A stretch of 47,702 nucleotides of DNA. It comes from Selaginella moellendorffii (Eukaryota; Streptophyta; Lycopodiopsida; Selaginellales; Selaginellaceae). The translations under genes and the position numbers were made by a program. Shown here piece after piece: positions 32,940-42,398 of the stretch. Within the stretch, counting starts at the first letter, position 1. Each line of letters starts with the position of its first letter. Under the pieces are notes generated by a model. It was not told where the DNA came from. It worked only from the letters and a program-made list of their open reading frames with translations, and did no database searches. Location of the stretch: the NCBI RefSeq assembly GCF_000143415.4, contig NW_003314353.1, positions 1 to 47,702 on the forward strand, read 5' to 3'.

Positions 32940-33790
32940 ATTTTCAACAAATGAGAAATTGCTCCGCGCTCGTCTCTCCATTTTTCTTCGGCATGGAAGC
33001 TTCGAAGAAGCCTTTTGCCTCGTGCAAGAGCATCACTGGGACGTGCTAAACAAGCTCTTTGCTTTCGCCATTTGCCCGTTTATGGCATACCCGTGAATTG
33101 TGACGCTTCGAGTGATGGTCTTATCGAACAGCTCTTGAACATATGTTGCCATGAGGGTGCTCCATGTCGGCATCTTGTAGCGGCATAGAATAAAAAATTT
33201 GTTTAGCCATTTTCAGATGCCCGGCCATGGGTTCCACATCACTATATCCTTGCTGCTGGCTTTGTTGGGTTAAGCTCCTTGCAGCGCTATATGCTTCAAT
33301 CATCACTTTCCAGGAGATGTCATCATGTCGCGGTGCGGCAATCCATCAAAGACTTGTTGGGCTTTATCTGTTCTGCATAAGATTTGAGCGTTGTGGTGGG
33401 GGAGACAAGATCAACTTCAGTCATGCGATGGAAGATTTGTTCTGTGCTGTGAGAATCCCCAGATCGGGCGTATGTTGACAGGAGACAATATCAGATTTCG
33501 TCCATATTGTCACCGTGTGTATAGGCAGCGAGCATTGCGCTCCAGGTGATGAGATCATGTTCCTCCATCGAATGAAAACCTAGCTTGGCTTTCTCCAAAT
33601 GCCCAGAACAAGCAAGTGCAGTAAGAATTGTGGTAGAAGAAATGAGTTTCCATTCTGGGATTGATTCATAAAGTGACTGTGCCTTGAGAAGAGTGTTGTT
33701 TGTGATATAAACAGCTATCATTGCATAAGTTGTTTTGCGGGATTTTGAACAAGAGATGTTCTGCTTCATGGAGATGAGCATTTGTGGCAA
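32940..33790 (-). pseudogene. Second PPR remnant, unit 1
   Basis: Minus-strand PPR-like stretches in broken frames: TTYAMIAVYITNNTLLKAQS, TTILTALACSGHLEKAKLGF, ITWSAMLAAYTHGDNMDE, then GHLKMAKQIFYSMP further on. Stops and frameshifts separate them, so this is a decayed PPR gene distinct from copies a-c. Confidence 0.7.
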
Positions 33791-33799
33791 ATGCTTACA

Positions 33800-34740
33800 A
33801 TATCATCACCCAGGAGAAGCAGTCCTTGGTGACAATTCTGCAAAAGATTTGGTAAGAATGAATCTGGTTAGATCATTATAAATAACTCCAACCAGAAGAA
33901 ATTTTGCTTCCTTTTGTGGTTAACATTCAGTTGCAATTCTTTTATGATTGAGTTTGATAGCTAAGTGAAAGATGGTTGTTTTATATTAGAAAAAACTATA
34001 TTAATAAAATTATTTTCCAGCACAATTGAAGTCTTTTCAGATTTTTTAGGTTTACAGTTTTTATAAAATAATTTGAACAAAAAATTATATCAATTTTAAT
34101 TTTTAAAATGATAAATTAAAATAAGTGTTCAAAATGTTTTTTAGGAAAAACATTATGATACATATGCATAATTGAACTGAAAAATGATTTTACTCTTTAA
34201 TTTTTTAAGTCATTTTTTTATCCAATTGGATAATTTTAATTTTTAATCTTCTAAATATCAAAAAAATTAAATATTTATTTAATTGATTATTATTTAGTGG
34301 TAGTTAGAGTTTATATAATATGAACATATAACTTCCAAATGCTAATTTAGAAATAAAAAGATTATTTTGAAGTTGTTCTTTTTTAATCTATTGCAACAAT
34401 TTTACTTTATAATCTCCTAAAATATCAAATGCAAATAAACTTTAATTTTTATTTAGTGGTTTTATAGTATTTATATAATATAAACATATAATTTTGTAAA
34501 CCCAAGCACTAATTTAGAAGGAAAAACATGATTTTAAACTTAGAATTGTAAAGTGTTTTAACTATATTTTTTTGTAAATTGTTTGCATTTGAAGTTTCTA
34601 ATTAAATTAACATTTTTTGTAAATTGAATTTAATAGGTAAGAAATGTCAATTTAACCATTCTATTTATTTTAGTTGATCAAAATAAATAATAAACCTTAA
34701 TTACAATAAGACATTATAATACAATTTGGCCAAGCATGAA
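33800..34740. other. AT-rich filler, unit 1
   Basis: Very AT-rich with no gene; repeated at about 39255-40180 in unit 2. Confidence 0.6.
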
Positions 34741-34959
34741 AAGTATCTATGGATAATGCAGGCAGTGATTGTTCCTCCAAAGTACGAAGGGAATCAATCA
34801 AATCTTGCTGACCATGAGCCGTAACCATGTTTTGGCAATATTCCATGAAATACAGATTGAGCAATGGCTACTGCAGGCAATCTCAGCATGCCATCTGAGA
34901 AATGTAGCTCCAGGGATCACTTTAGAGACTTCTTGATTCAATGTAGCTTGCGGATGTCC

Positions 34960-37264
34960 ATATATCAACCTTCCATATCATTGAGATCAATGTGAAGCCC
35001 GTGTAACGAGCTATGGAGAAATCTTTCACAGGAGAGAGAGGATGTTGTCACAAGCAATCTTCTCCACTCTCTCATCCTTCCACTTGGAGCAAGCACCCAG
35101 CAAACTCGTCCAAGTGACCATTGTGGCTTCAAATGGCATAGCTTCCACCATCTCCACAGCTTCCTCGAGCTGCTGTGCCTGCATGCCAATCATTCTGTGG
35201 TAGTGCTCAATGCCTGGATCTAATCCTCACCTAGACATCATCTCCTGGAAAAACTTTTTGCCCTAGTCGATCATCCCAGCCTGGCTGCAAGTCGTGAGCA
35301 CTGAGACATAAGTTACACTGTCTGGCTTGACACCCTCGTCACATCACTTGATTGCTGTCTCCTTGGTGGCTGTAGCCTGCGATAAGTGAGCTCCAACTCA
35401 CAGAAAAGCACGTTAACAAACTGGTGTCCAATGAAACAGAATATTACTCTTCGTTAACATTAACGGAAGAGCAATTCTTACAAAATTGCAGACAAACTTG
35501 TAATAGTATTCCGCCAAACTGATAAAGGAATAAACATCTGATATAGACGAAGGCATATTCCCGGCAAATGTACTCTTCGTATGCTTCTCAAGACTTCATC
35601 AGTACTACTTTCTTTGGATTTACCTCAATTACGCCACCACTAACTATGTGTCTGAGAAAATTTATGCGCAATTGTCCAAAAGCACATTTACTTTCCTACA
35701 GAGATGTCAATGACTTCACCAGTTTTACTTTTTCTAAATTTACCTCAATTACACCACCACCAACTATATGTCCAAGAAACTTTACGTGCAATTGTCCAAA
35801 AGCACATTTACTTTCCTACAGAGATGTCAATGTCCTCAAATAAATAAACTCGTGTCATTTGCTCTGATACCAATTATAGCACACTTTATCTTTCTCCCCT
35901 TAAATCAACTGAAAAAAGGGCAATTGCTTAATGAGAGAGCCTTTAATGACTATTTTATCCCCATTTATCCCCCAAAGTTCTAAGGATCCATGGTGACAGT
36001 ATATCCAAATTTCATCCCATGATCATATGCGCTACAAAACACCAGCTCCACTTTCCATAGCTGCTATAGAAATCAACCAACCAACGAAGAGATCACAGCT
36101 CCCTGGAACTTGGAACTGGAACCCCAAGCTCGTGATCTCTTCATGAAGTATCCGGCCAAGCCTCAAGGCTACCGAGCTTTGAGAGCCCAAACGAGCGTCC
36201 ACACGTCTGGAGAACACCCCTCAAGTTGCATTAGCAAGAAAAAATGTAAAGCAGTTTCGGCCTGGCTGTTTTCAACATACCCGAGCACCAATGCCGTCCA
36301 GCAGACTTGATTTGGCTGGAAAATGGTGCTAAACACTCCAAGAGCATCGCCCAACAAGCCGCGTACATTTGAATCAAGAAGCTGTGAAGAAAGATATCCA
36401 AGAGATGCATATGGTTAGTAATTTGCAAGGGTTGTGCGTGAAAAGCCATATCTCTTTCCAGAGACTTCAGCTTGAGTATCCTTCCATGGATTGTATCTTC
36501 TCCTCATTCCGTCTTTGCTAGAGAAGTGATGGCCTGGAACACCGCAACAAAGGTTCTGGCATTTGCTCCACTGCTTTCTCGTTGAAGCACCACCTCGCTC
36601 TGCCCATTCTCTACAAATCCCTGCATCAAAGATGTCCATAGAACTACGTCATGCTTTGGAGCTCCATGAAAAACCTTCCACGCATCCACCACGCTTCCAC
36701 ACCGAGCATACATTCCACCAGGCTGCTAGCTACCAAAACGTTTGTGTCGATTCCCCTTGCAGCGGCCAGGGAGTGAAGAGCCATTCCTCTCTCGACAGAA
36801 GAAAACTTCACGACGAGCTCTAGATCTTGAAAAACCTTCCCATGTTCCTTCCCTGCGAGGCTCGCGCAGGCCTTGAGCAATCCAATAAACGTGACAGAAC
36901 TCCCTTGCAAGCCTCGCGATTCCATGTCCAGGAAGAGCTGGAGCGCAACCCCGCCATGCCCATTCTCGGCATAGCCCAGAATGAGAGAATTCCACGCGAC
37001 GGGGTCGGGGCAATCCATCCGGTCGAAAGCCCTGCGCACCTCGTCCATGCTGCCGCACTTGCCATAGAGATTCACCAGGTTGCTCGTCACGAACGCATTG
37101 GAATCGAGGCCGCAGCGCTCCGCCTCGGCGTGGATTTTCTTACCCCGGGATCGAGAGCATTCCTTGAGCGACGCAAGGAATCTCCTCACCTCGCAATCGC
37201 TGGAGCGAGGCCAAGCTTGGAACGGAAAGCTCGAGGTCGCGAAGAGGAAGAACGAAGGTTTCAT
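34960..37264 (-). pseudogene. PPR pseudogene, copy b, split by a retroelement fragment
   Basis: The 5' part runs 37264 to about 36035, starting MKPSFFLFATSSFPFQAWPR. It stays open to about aa 190, then frameshifts at SLVE (36715-36720) and again later. The 3' part, about 35404 to 34960, holds the GLDPGIEHY-type and E-region sequence. The two are separated by about 630 bp of Ty3/gypsy-derived DNA. Comparison with copy a shows that about 25 bp of the PPR coding sequence was lost at the insertion point. Confidence 0.82.
35405..36035 (-). mobile_element. Deleted Ty3/gypsy-type LTR retrotransposon fragment
   Basis: On the minus strand a tRNA-iMet-type primer binding site (tggtatcagagc, 35872-35861) is followed at once by two tandem copies (about 120 bp each, 35832-35713 and 35712-35594) of a reverse-transcriptase end motif: CAFGQ, KFLGHIV, GVIEVN and EKVK. 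That order is typical of Ty3/gypsy RT. Gag, protease and most of RT are missing, and stops separate the pieces. The left margin of the same insertion also follows PPR copy c (40855-40918). Confidence 0.72.
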
Positions 37265-37395
37265 TTGATTCTTTGTTTCAAAGGGTCAAGATAGTCTTAT
37301 AAACGGTCAAGGTTGTCCGTACTAAAATAACTATTTAATTACATTTTTTATTGCCATATAAAAAGGCCTTTTAAGATTCACACAATCAGGGTTCA

Positions 37396-38088
37396 ATGGC
37401 AGCGGAGATCGAGAGTGTGGACAAGAAGGCTAACGCTGTGGCAGCGATGACTGTGATCAAAAAGGGAAGGAAGAGGCAGCGAGACAAAGAGGGACAAACT
37501 CATACAAAGGCTAGTGCTCCAAAGAGAAGGCATGAGCTCGAGGAGGAACCCCCTATGGTCCCAAAGAAAAATTTGAGCAGCAAGGCAGTATACAAGATTG
37601 ATGGGTTAGTTATCACTTCCCACAGCGATTTTCATGACTTTTGGCCGCGATCAGCATCCAAGCTACCGGCACCGGACTACCTCCACTGCGCTGGAGCTCA
37701 AGAGCTTCACAGCCTCCTCACCCAAGAGCTCTGCAGGAGAGACCGTGATGATTGCGGCCCGAGGAACGCCCAGCTCTTGGTGGTGATTGGCGGGACGAGA
37801 TGCCACATGATGAGGCGACTCGAGGACTTGTGCCACTCGACTAGATGCGCTGGAGACAAGATCTGGTATGGAGTCCAGATTAAAGAGGGTGGAAGCTTGT
37901 GCACGCTGTTCAAGTATATGTTTGATGGGAGGAGCACGAGCATGAGCCGGGACATGTCCAAGGAAATCCATGCCAAGGATTGCACAAACAAGACAAACAA
38001 CATGATTCAAGAGATCCTCTCCCATGTCTCTGGGAACAAGAGCAACAGTTACTTCTCTCCAATCCGTGTGGAGAGCGTCCACCATTGA
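37396..38088 (+). CDS. Unknown 230-aa protein, copy 2
   Basis: Duplicate of the gene at 31878, with the same length and architecture and five nucleotide differences (three non-synonymous, two synonymous). The stop is the same TGA, but sequence diverges by indels right after it, so the two 3' untranslated regions differ. The start is 131 bp from the divergent start of PPR copy b. Confidence 0.6.
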   Translation: MAAEIESVDKKANAVAAMTVIKKGRKRQRDKEGQTHTKASAPKRRHELEEEPPMVPKKNLSSKAVYKIDGLVITSHSDFHDFWPRSASKLPAPDYLHCAGAQELHSLLTQELCRRDRDDCGPRNAQLLVVIGGTRCHMMRRLEDLCHSTRCAGDKIWYGVQIKEGGSLCTLFKYMFDGRSTSMSRDMSKEIHAKDCTNKTNNMIQEILSHVSGNKSNSYFSPIRVESVHH

Positions 38089-38329
38089 TTGTAAGAATCA
38101 CCCATGATTAAAAGCTTTCACTTTAAGAGAGTACATCAAAATGGAGAACAATTAAAAGTAGCTTGTTATTCCTCCCGATCGACATTGGTTTCGCTTCTTA
38201 AATTCCTGGTGCATTGCTTCACCAATATGGGCTGGCGATTCTATAACCGTGACTTCCACAAATTTCAGTCTCTTGATTTTGTCCTGGGCCGTGCCAACTG
38301 AAATATTTAGTGGGCCATGTTAATGTAAT

Positions 38330-38378
38330 GGGCATTTGGTCTAGTGGCATGGTTCTCGCTTTGCAAGAGGTCCCGAGT
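38330..38378 (+). pseudogene. tRNA-Pro-like fragment, copy 2
   Basis: Identical in the tRNA part to the fragment at 32889-32937, with the same damaged anticodon loop, so the damage predates the segmental duplication. Confidence 0.72.
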
Positions 38379-38384
38379 GTATTT

Positions 38385-39244
38385 TCAACAAATGAGAAAT
38401 TGCTCCGCGCTCGTCTCTCCATCTTTCTTCGGTATGGAAACTTCGAAGAAGCCTTTTGCCTCGTGCAAGAGCATCACTCGCGCGACCTGGAATCGAATCA
38501 GGGACGTTCTAAACAAGCTCTTTGCTTTCGCCATTTGCCCGTTTATGGCATACCCGTGAATTGTGACGCTTCGAGTGATGGTCTTATCGAACAGCTCTTG
38601 AACATATGTTGCCATGAGGGTGCTCCACGTCGGCATCTTGTAGCGGCATAGAATAAAAAATTTGTTTAGCCATTTTCAGATGCCCGGCCTTGGGTTCCAC
38701 ATCACTATATCTTTGCTGCTGGCTTTGTTGGGTTAAGCTCCTTGCAGCGCTATATGCTTCAATCATCACTTTCCAGGAGATGTCATCATGTCGCGGCGCG
38801 GCAATCCATCAAAGACTTGTTGGGCTTGATCTGTTCTGCATAAGATTTGAGCATTGTGGTGGGGGAGACAAGATCAACTTCAGTCATGCTATGGAAGATT
38901 TGTTCTGTGCTGTGAGAATCCCCAGATCGGGCGAGGAGACAATATCAGAGTTCGTCCATATTGTCACTATGTGTATAGGCAGCGAGCATTGCGTTCCAGG
39001 TGATGAGATCACGTTCCTCCATCGAATGAAAACCTAGCTTGGCTTTCTTCAAATGCCCAGAACAAGCAAGTGCAGTAAGAATTGTGGTAGAAGAAATGAG
39101 TTTCCATTCTGGGATTGATTCATAAAGTGACTGTGCCTTGAGAAGAGCGTTGTTTGTGATATAACCAGCTATCATTGCATAAGTTGTTTTGCGGGATTTT
39201 GAACAAGAGATGTTCTGCTTCATGGAGATGAGCATTTGTGGCAA
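38385..39244 (-). pseudogene. Second PPR remnant, unit 2
   Basis: Duplicate of 32940-33790. Here the 3' part keeps a longer frame (TWSTLMATYVQELFDKTITR, then VTIHGYAINGQMAKAKSLF), but the middle is still broken. Confidence 0.7.
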
Positions 39245-40190
39245 ATGCTTACAATATCATCACCCAGGAGAAGCAGTCCTTGGTGACAATTCTGCAAAAG
39301 ATTTGGTAAGAATGAATCTGGTTAGATCATTATAAATAACTCCAACCAGAAGAAATTTTGCTTCCTTTTGTGGTTAACATTCAGTTGCAATTCTTTTATG
39401 ATTGATTTTGATAGCTAAGTGAAAGATGGTTGTTTTATATTAGAAAAAAATATATTAATAAAATTATTTTCCAGCACAATTGAAGTCTTTTCAGATTTTT
39501 TAGGTTTACAGTTTTTATAAAATAATTTGAACAAAAACTTATATCAATTTTAATTTTTAAAATGATAAATTAAAATAAGTGTTCAAAATTTTTTTTAGGA
39601 AAAACATTATGATACATATGCATAATTGAACTGAAAAATGATTTTACTCTTTAATTTTTTAAGTCATTTTTTTATCCAATTGGATAATTTTACTTTTTAA
39701 TCTTCTAAAATATCAAACAAATTAAATATTTATTTATTTGATTATTATTTAGTGGTAGTTAGAGTTTATATAATATGAACATATAACTTCCAAATGCTAA
39801 TTTAGAAATAAATTTTTTTTTAAGTTGATCTTTTTTTATCTATTGCAACAATTTTACTTTATAATCTCCTAAAATATCATATGCAAATAAACTTTAATTT
39901 TTATTTAGTGGTTTTATAGTATTTATATAATATAAACATATAATTTTGTAAACCTAAGCACTAATTTAGAAGGAAAAACATGATTTTAAACTTAGAATTG
40001 TAAAGTGTTTTAACTATATTTTTTTGTAAATTGTTTGCATTTGAAGTTTCTAATTAAATTAACATTTTTTGTAAATTGAATTTAATAAGTAAGAAATGTC
40101 AATTTAACCATTCTTTTTATTTTAGTTGATCAAAATAAATAATAAACCTTAATTACAATAAGTCATTATAATACAATTTGGCCAAGCATG
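39245..40190. other. AT-rich filler, unit 2
   Basis: Copy of the AT-rich stretch at 33800-34740; no gene seen. Confidence 0.6.
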
Positions 40191-40373
40191 AAAAGTATCC
40201 ATGGATAATGCAGGCAGTGATTGTTCCTCCAAAGTACGAAGGGAATCAGTCGAATCTTGCTGACCATGAGCCGTGACCATGTTTTGGCGATATTCCATGA
40301 AATACAGATTGAGCAATGGCTACTGCAGGCAATCTCAGCATGCCATCTGAGAAATGCAGCTCCAGGGATCGCT

Positions 40374-40860
40374 TTAGAGACTTCTTGATTCAATGTAGCT
40401 TGCAGATGTCCATATATCAACCTTCCATATCATTGAGATCAACATGAAGCCCGTGTAACGAGCTATGGAGAAATCTTTCACAGGAGAGAGAGAGGATGTT
40501 GTCACAAGCAATCTTCTCCACTCTCTCATCCTTCCACTTGGAGCAAGCACCCAGCAAACTCGTCCAAGTGACCATTGTGGCTTCAAACGGCATAGCTTCC
40601 ACCATCTCCACAGCTTCCTCGAGCTGCTGTGCCTGCATGCCAATCATTTTGTGGTAGTGCTCAATACCTGGATCTAATCCACACCTAGACGTCATCTCCT
40701 GGAAAACTTTTTGCCTTGGTCGATCATCCCAGCCTGGCTGCAAGTCGTGAGCACTGAGACATAAGTTATACTGTCCGGCTTGACACCCTCATCACATCAC
40801 TCGATCGCTGTCTCTTTGGTGGCTGTAGCCTGCGATAAGTGAGCTCCAACTCACAGAAAA
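40374..40860 (-). pseudogene. PPR 3' fragment, copy c
   Basis: Minus-strand C-terminal PPR part: CGLDPGIEHYHKMIG, LEEAVEMVEAMPFEATMVTW, SLLGACSKWKDERVEK, then an E-region-like tail ending LNDMEG. It is truncated upstream by the retroelement margin and the LTR element at 40921. Confidence 0.78.
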
Positions 40861-40920
40861 GCACGTTGACAAACTGGTGTCCAATGAAACAGAATATTAC
40901 TCTTCGTTACATTAATGGAA

Positions 40921-42383
40921 TGTGAGACACAAATCCCTAAGCCCCAAAGTGGAGCCGAAAGGGTGCCACGTGGTAGTGGCCGAAGCGAAAGCCAAACAAG
41001 CGTAACACTACTAAAAGGCTCTAACTTGAAAGGTTGAGAGTGGGAGTGGAACTCCCAACGGAGTGCTCAAGGAACGAGCATGAAGTGAGCAATAAGCGAG
41101 GCTCCAAAAAGGGACCCAAAAGGACCAACACATGAGACATGGAAAAGTCTGAGGTGGACCCGAGATGGACCCGAGATGGATTCGAGATTGAGTCTGAGAC
41201 GAACCTGAGATGGAGTCCGAGATGGACCCAAGATGAAGTCCGAGGTGGACCGAGACGGAGTCCGAGATGGAGTCCGAGGTGGACCGAGACGAAGTCTGAG
41301 GTGGACCGAGACAGAGTCCGAGATGGACCCGAGATGGAGTCCGAGGTGGACCGAGACGGAGTCCGAGATGGAGTCCGAGATGGAGTCCGAGGTGGACCAA
41401 GACGGAGTCCGAGATGGAGTCCAAGATGGACCCGAGATGGAGTCCGAGGTGGACCGAGACGAAGTCCAAGATGGACTCGAGATGGAGTCTGAGGTCGAGA
41501 CCGAGACCGGGACCGAAACCGAGACCAAGACTGAGACCGAGACCGAGATTGGGACTGAGACCGAGACCGAGATCGGGACTGAGACCGAGACCAAGGCCGA
41601 GGCCGAGACCAAGCCCGAGTCCGAGTTCGAGTCCGAGTCCGAGTCTGAGTTCGAGTTCGAGTTCGAGTTCGAGTTCGAGTCTGAGAGGGTGAAAGCTCAA
41701 AGCGTTCATCTCCAAGAGCCTGGGGGGTTTGGTGAGCTCCAAAAGTATAGGTCACGGTGTTCCGAAATGTTATCCCAAAGGTCACAGTGTTCCGAAATGT
41801 TATCCCAAAGGCCTAGACTGTGGAAAGGAAGAGGAGTAGTCCTCTAGTGTAGTGACCAAGGATACAGTCGTGCGGTGAGGAAATCCCAGAGGACCGTGGG
41901 ACTTAGTGGTTGGGCCTGTGGGCCTTGATCCAGTGGCAGTGTTGGCGAACACGGCCAAGGATAGAAAGGGACTTAGTGGGGACCGGAAAGGGGATATTGG
42001 GGAAGGTTATTCCCCATGTCCATGGGCATCCTAAGGATGTAAAGGAGTGGATATAAGGTGATCACTCATGGATGGATGGCCTAGTCTTTGAGAGACGGGA
42101 CTGTGATGTAGGTGGTGTTAGACCACCGATGTGACCAAGATGAATGGGCATGGCCTTAGCGTAACGGGCTGATATGTTGGTGGTACCTTGGGGTGTCGAT
42201 CATGGGATCGGACATGTGGAGCACTTGGACCAAGTGCAAAGGTTGAGTGGCGGAGATGCCATTCTCGGGGCTAGCAAGCCTAAGTCTGAAATAGGACTTA
42301 TGGAGGTTGTGAGTGAGACTCCTCCAAGTGGTCGAAGGTGTGGTTAAGTGACTAAAGTAGAATGGAAAAATTAGTCGCTTACA
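40921..42383 (+). mobile_element. LTR of a non-coding LTR retrotransposon family, copy 1
   Basis: Starts TGTGAGACAC, ends CGCTTACA and is 1463 bp long. It is directly followed by a primer binding site. The same start recurs at 45687 and 46954, with near-identical sequence for the first 150 bp or so. It contains 12-bp and 6-bp arrays in its middle. It inserted into the margin of the older gypsy fragment, so it is the younger event. Confidence 0.75.
41141..41690 (+). repeat. 12-bp and 6-bp purine-rich arrays inside LTR 1
   Basis: About 41141-41490 is built of 12-mers such as gagatggagtcc, with variants gagatggacccg and gaggtggaccga. About 41490-41600 is (gagacc)n-like, and 41605-41685 is (gagtcc/gagttc)n. 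Because units are multiples of three, several frames stay open on both strands; I do not treat them as genes. Confidence 0.9.
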
Positions 42384-42386
42384 ATT

Positions 42387-42398
42387 TGGTATCGGAGC
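42387..42398 (+). other. Primer binding site (tRNA-iMet type)
   Basis: tggtatcggagc, three bases after the CA end of LTR 1, one base off the usual tggtatcagagc complement of plant initiator tRNA-Met. Confidence 0.75.

Larger units (their letters stand above)
30545..35455. repeat. Tandem segmental duplication, unit 1
   Basis: Collinear with unit 2 at about 36035-40918; offset 5518 bp at the 230-codon gene and about 5450 bp at the PPR 3' end, the difference being small indels. It contains PPR copy a, the 230-codon gene, the tRNA-Pro remnant, the second PPR remnant, AT-rich filler and the PPR copy b 3' end. Identity is very high (5 differences across 693 bp of the 230-codon gene), so the duplication is recent. 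Confidence 0.9.
36035..40918. repeat. Tandem segmental duplication, unit 2
   Basis: Second copy of the unit described at 30545-35455. Differences from unit 1 include an 80-bp stretch present only in unit 1 (about 32757-32835), small indels near 33030 and 33475, and the 33-bp inversion. Its right end is cut by the LTR element starting at 40921. Confidence 0.9.

Noticed and set aside
41011-41847. Long overlapping frames on both strands (up to 254 codons) rich in Arg-Ser or Glu-Ser
   Set aside because: They are the direct result of 12-bp and 6-bp arrays whose length is a multiple of three; no unique domain, and they lie inside an LTR.
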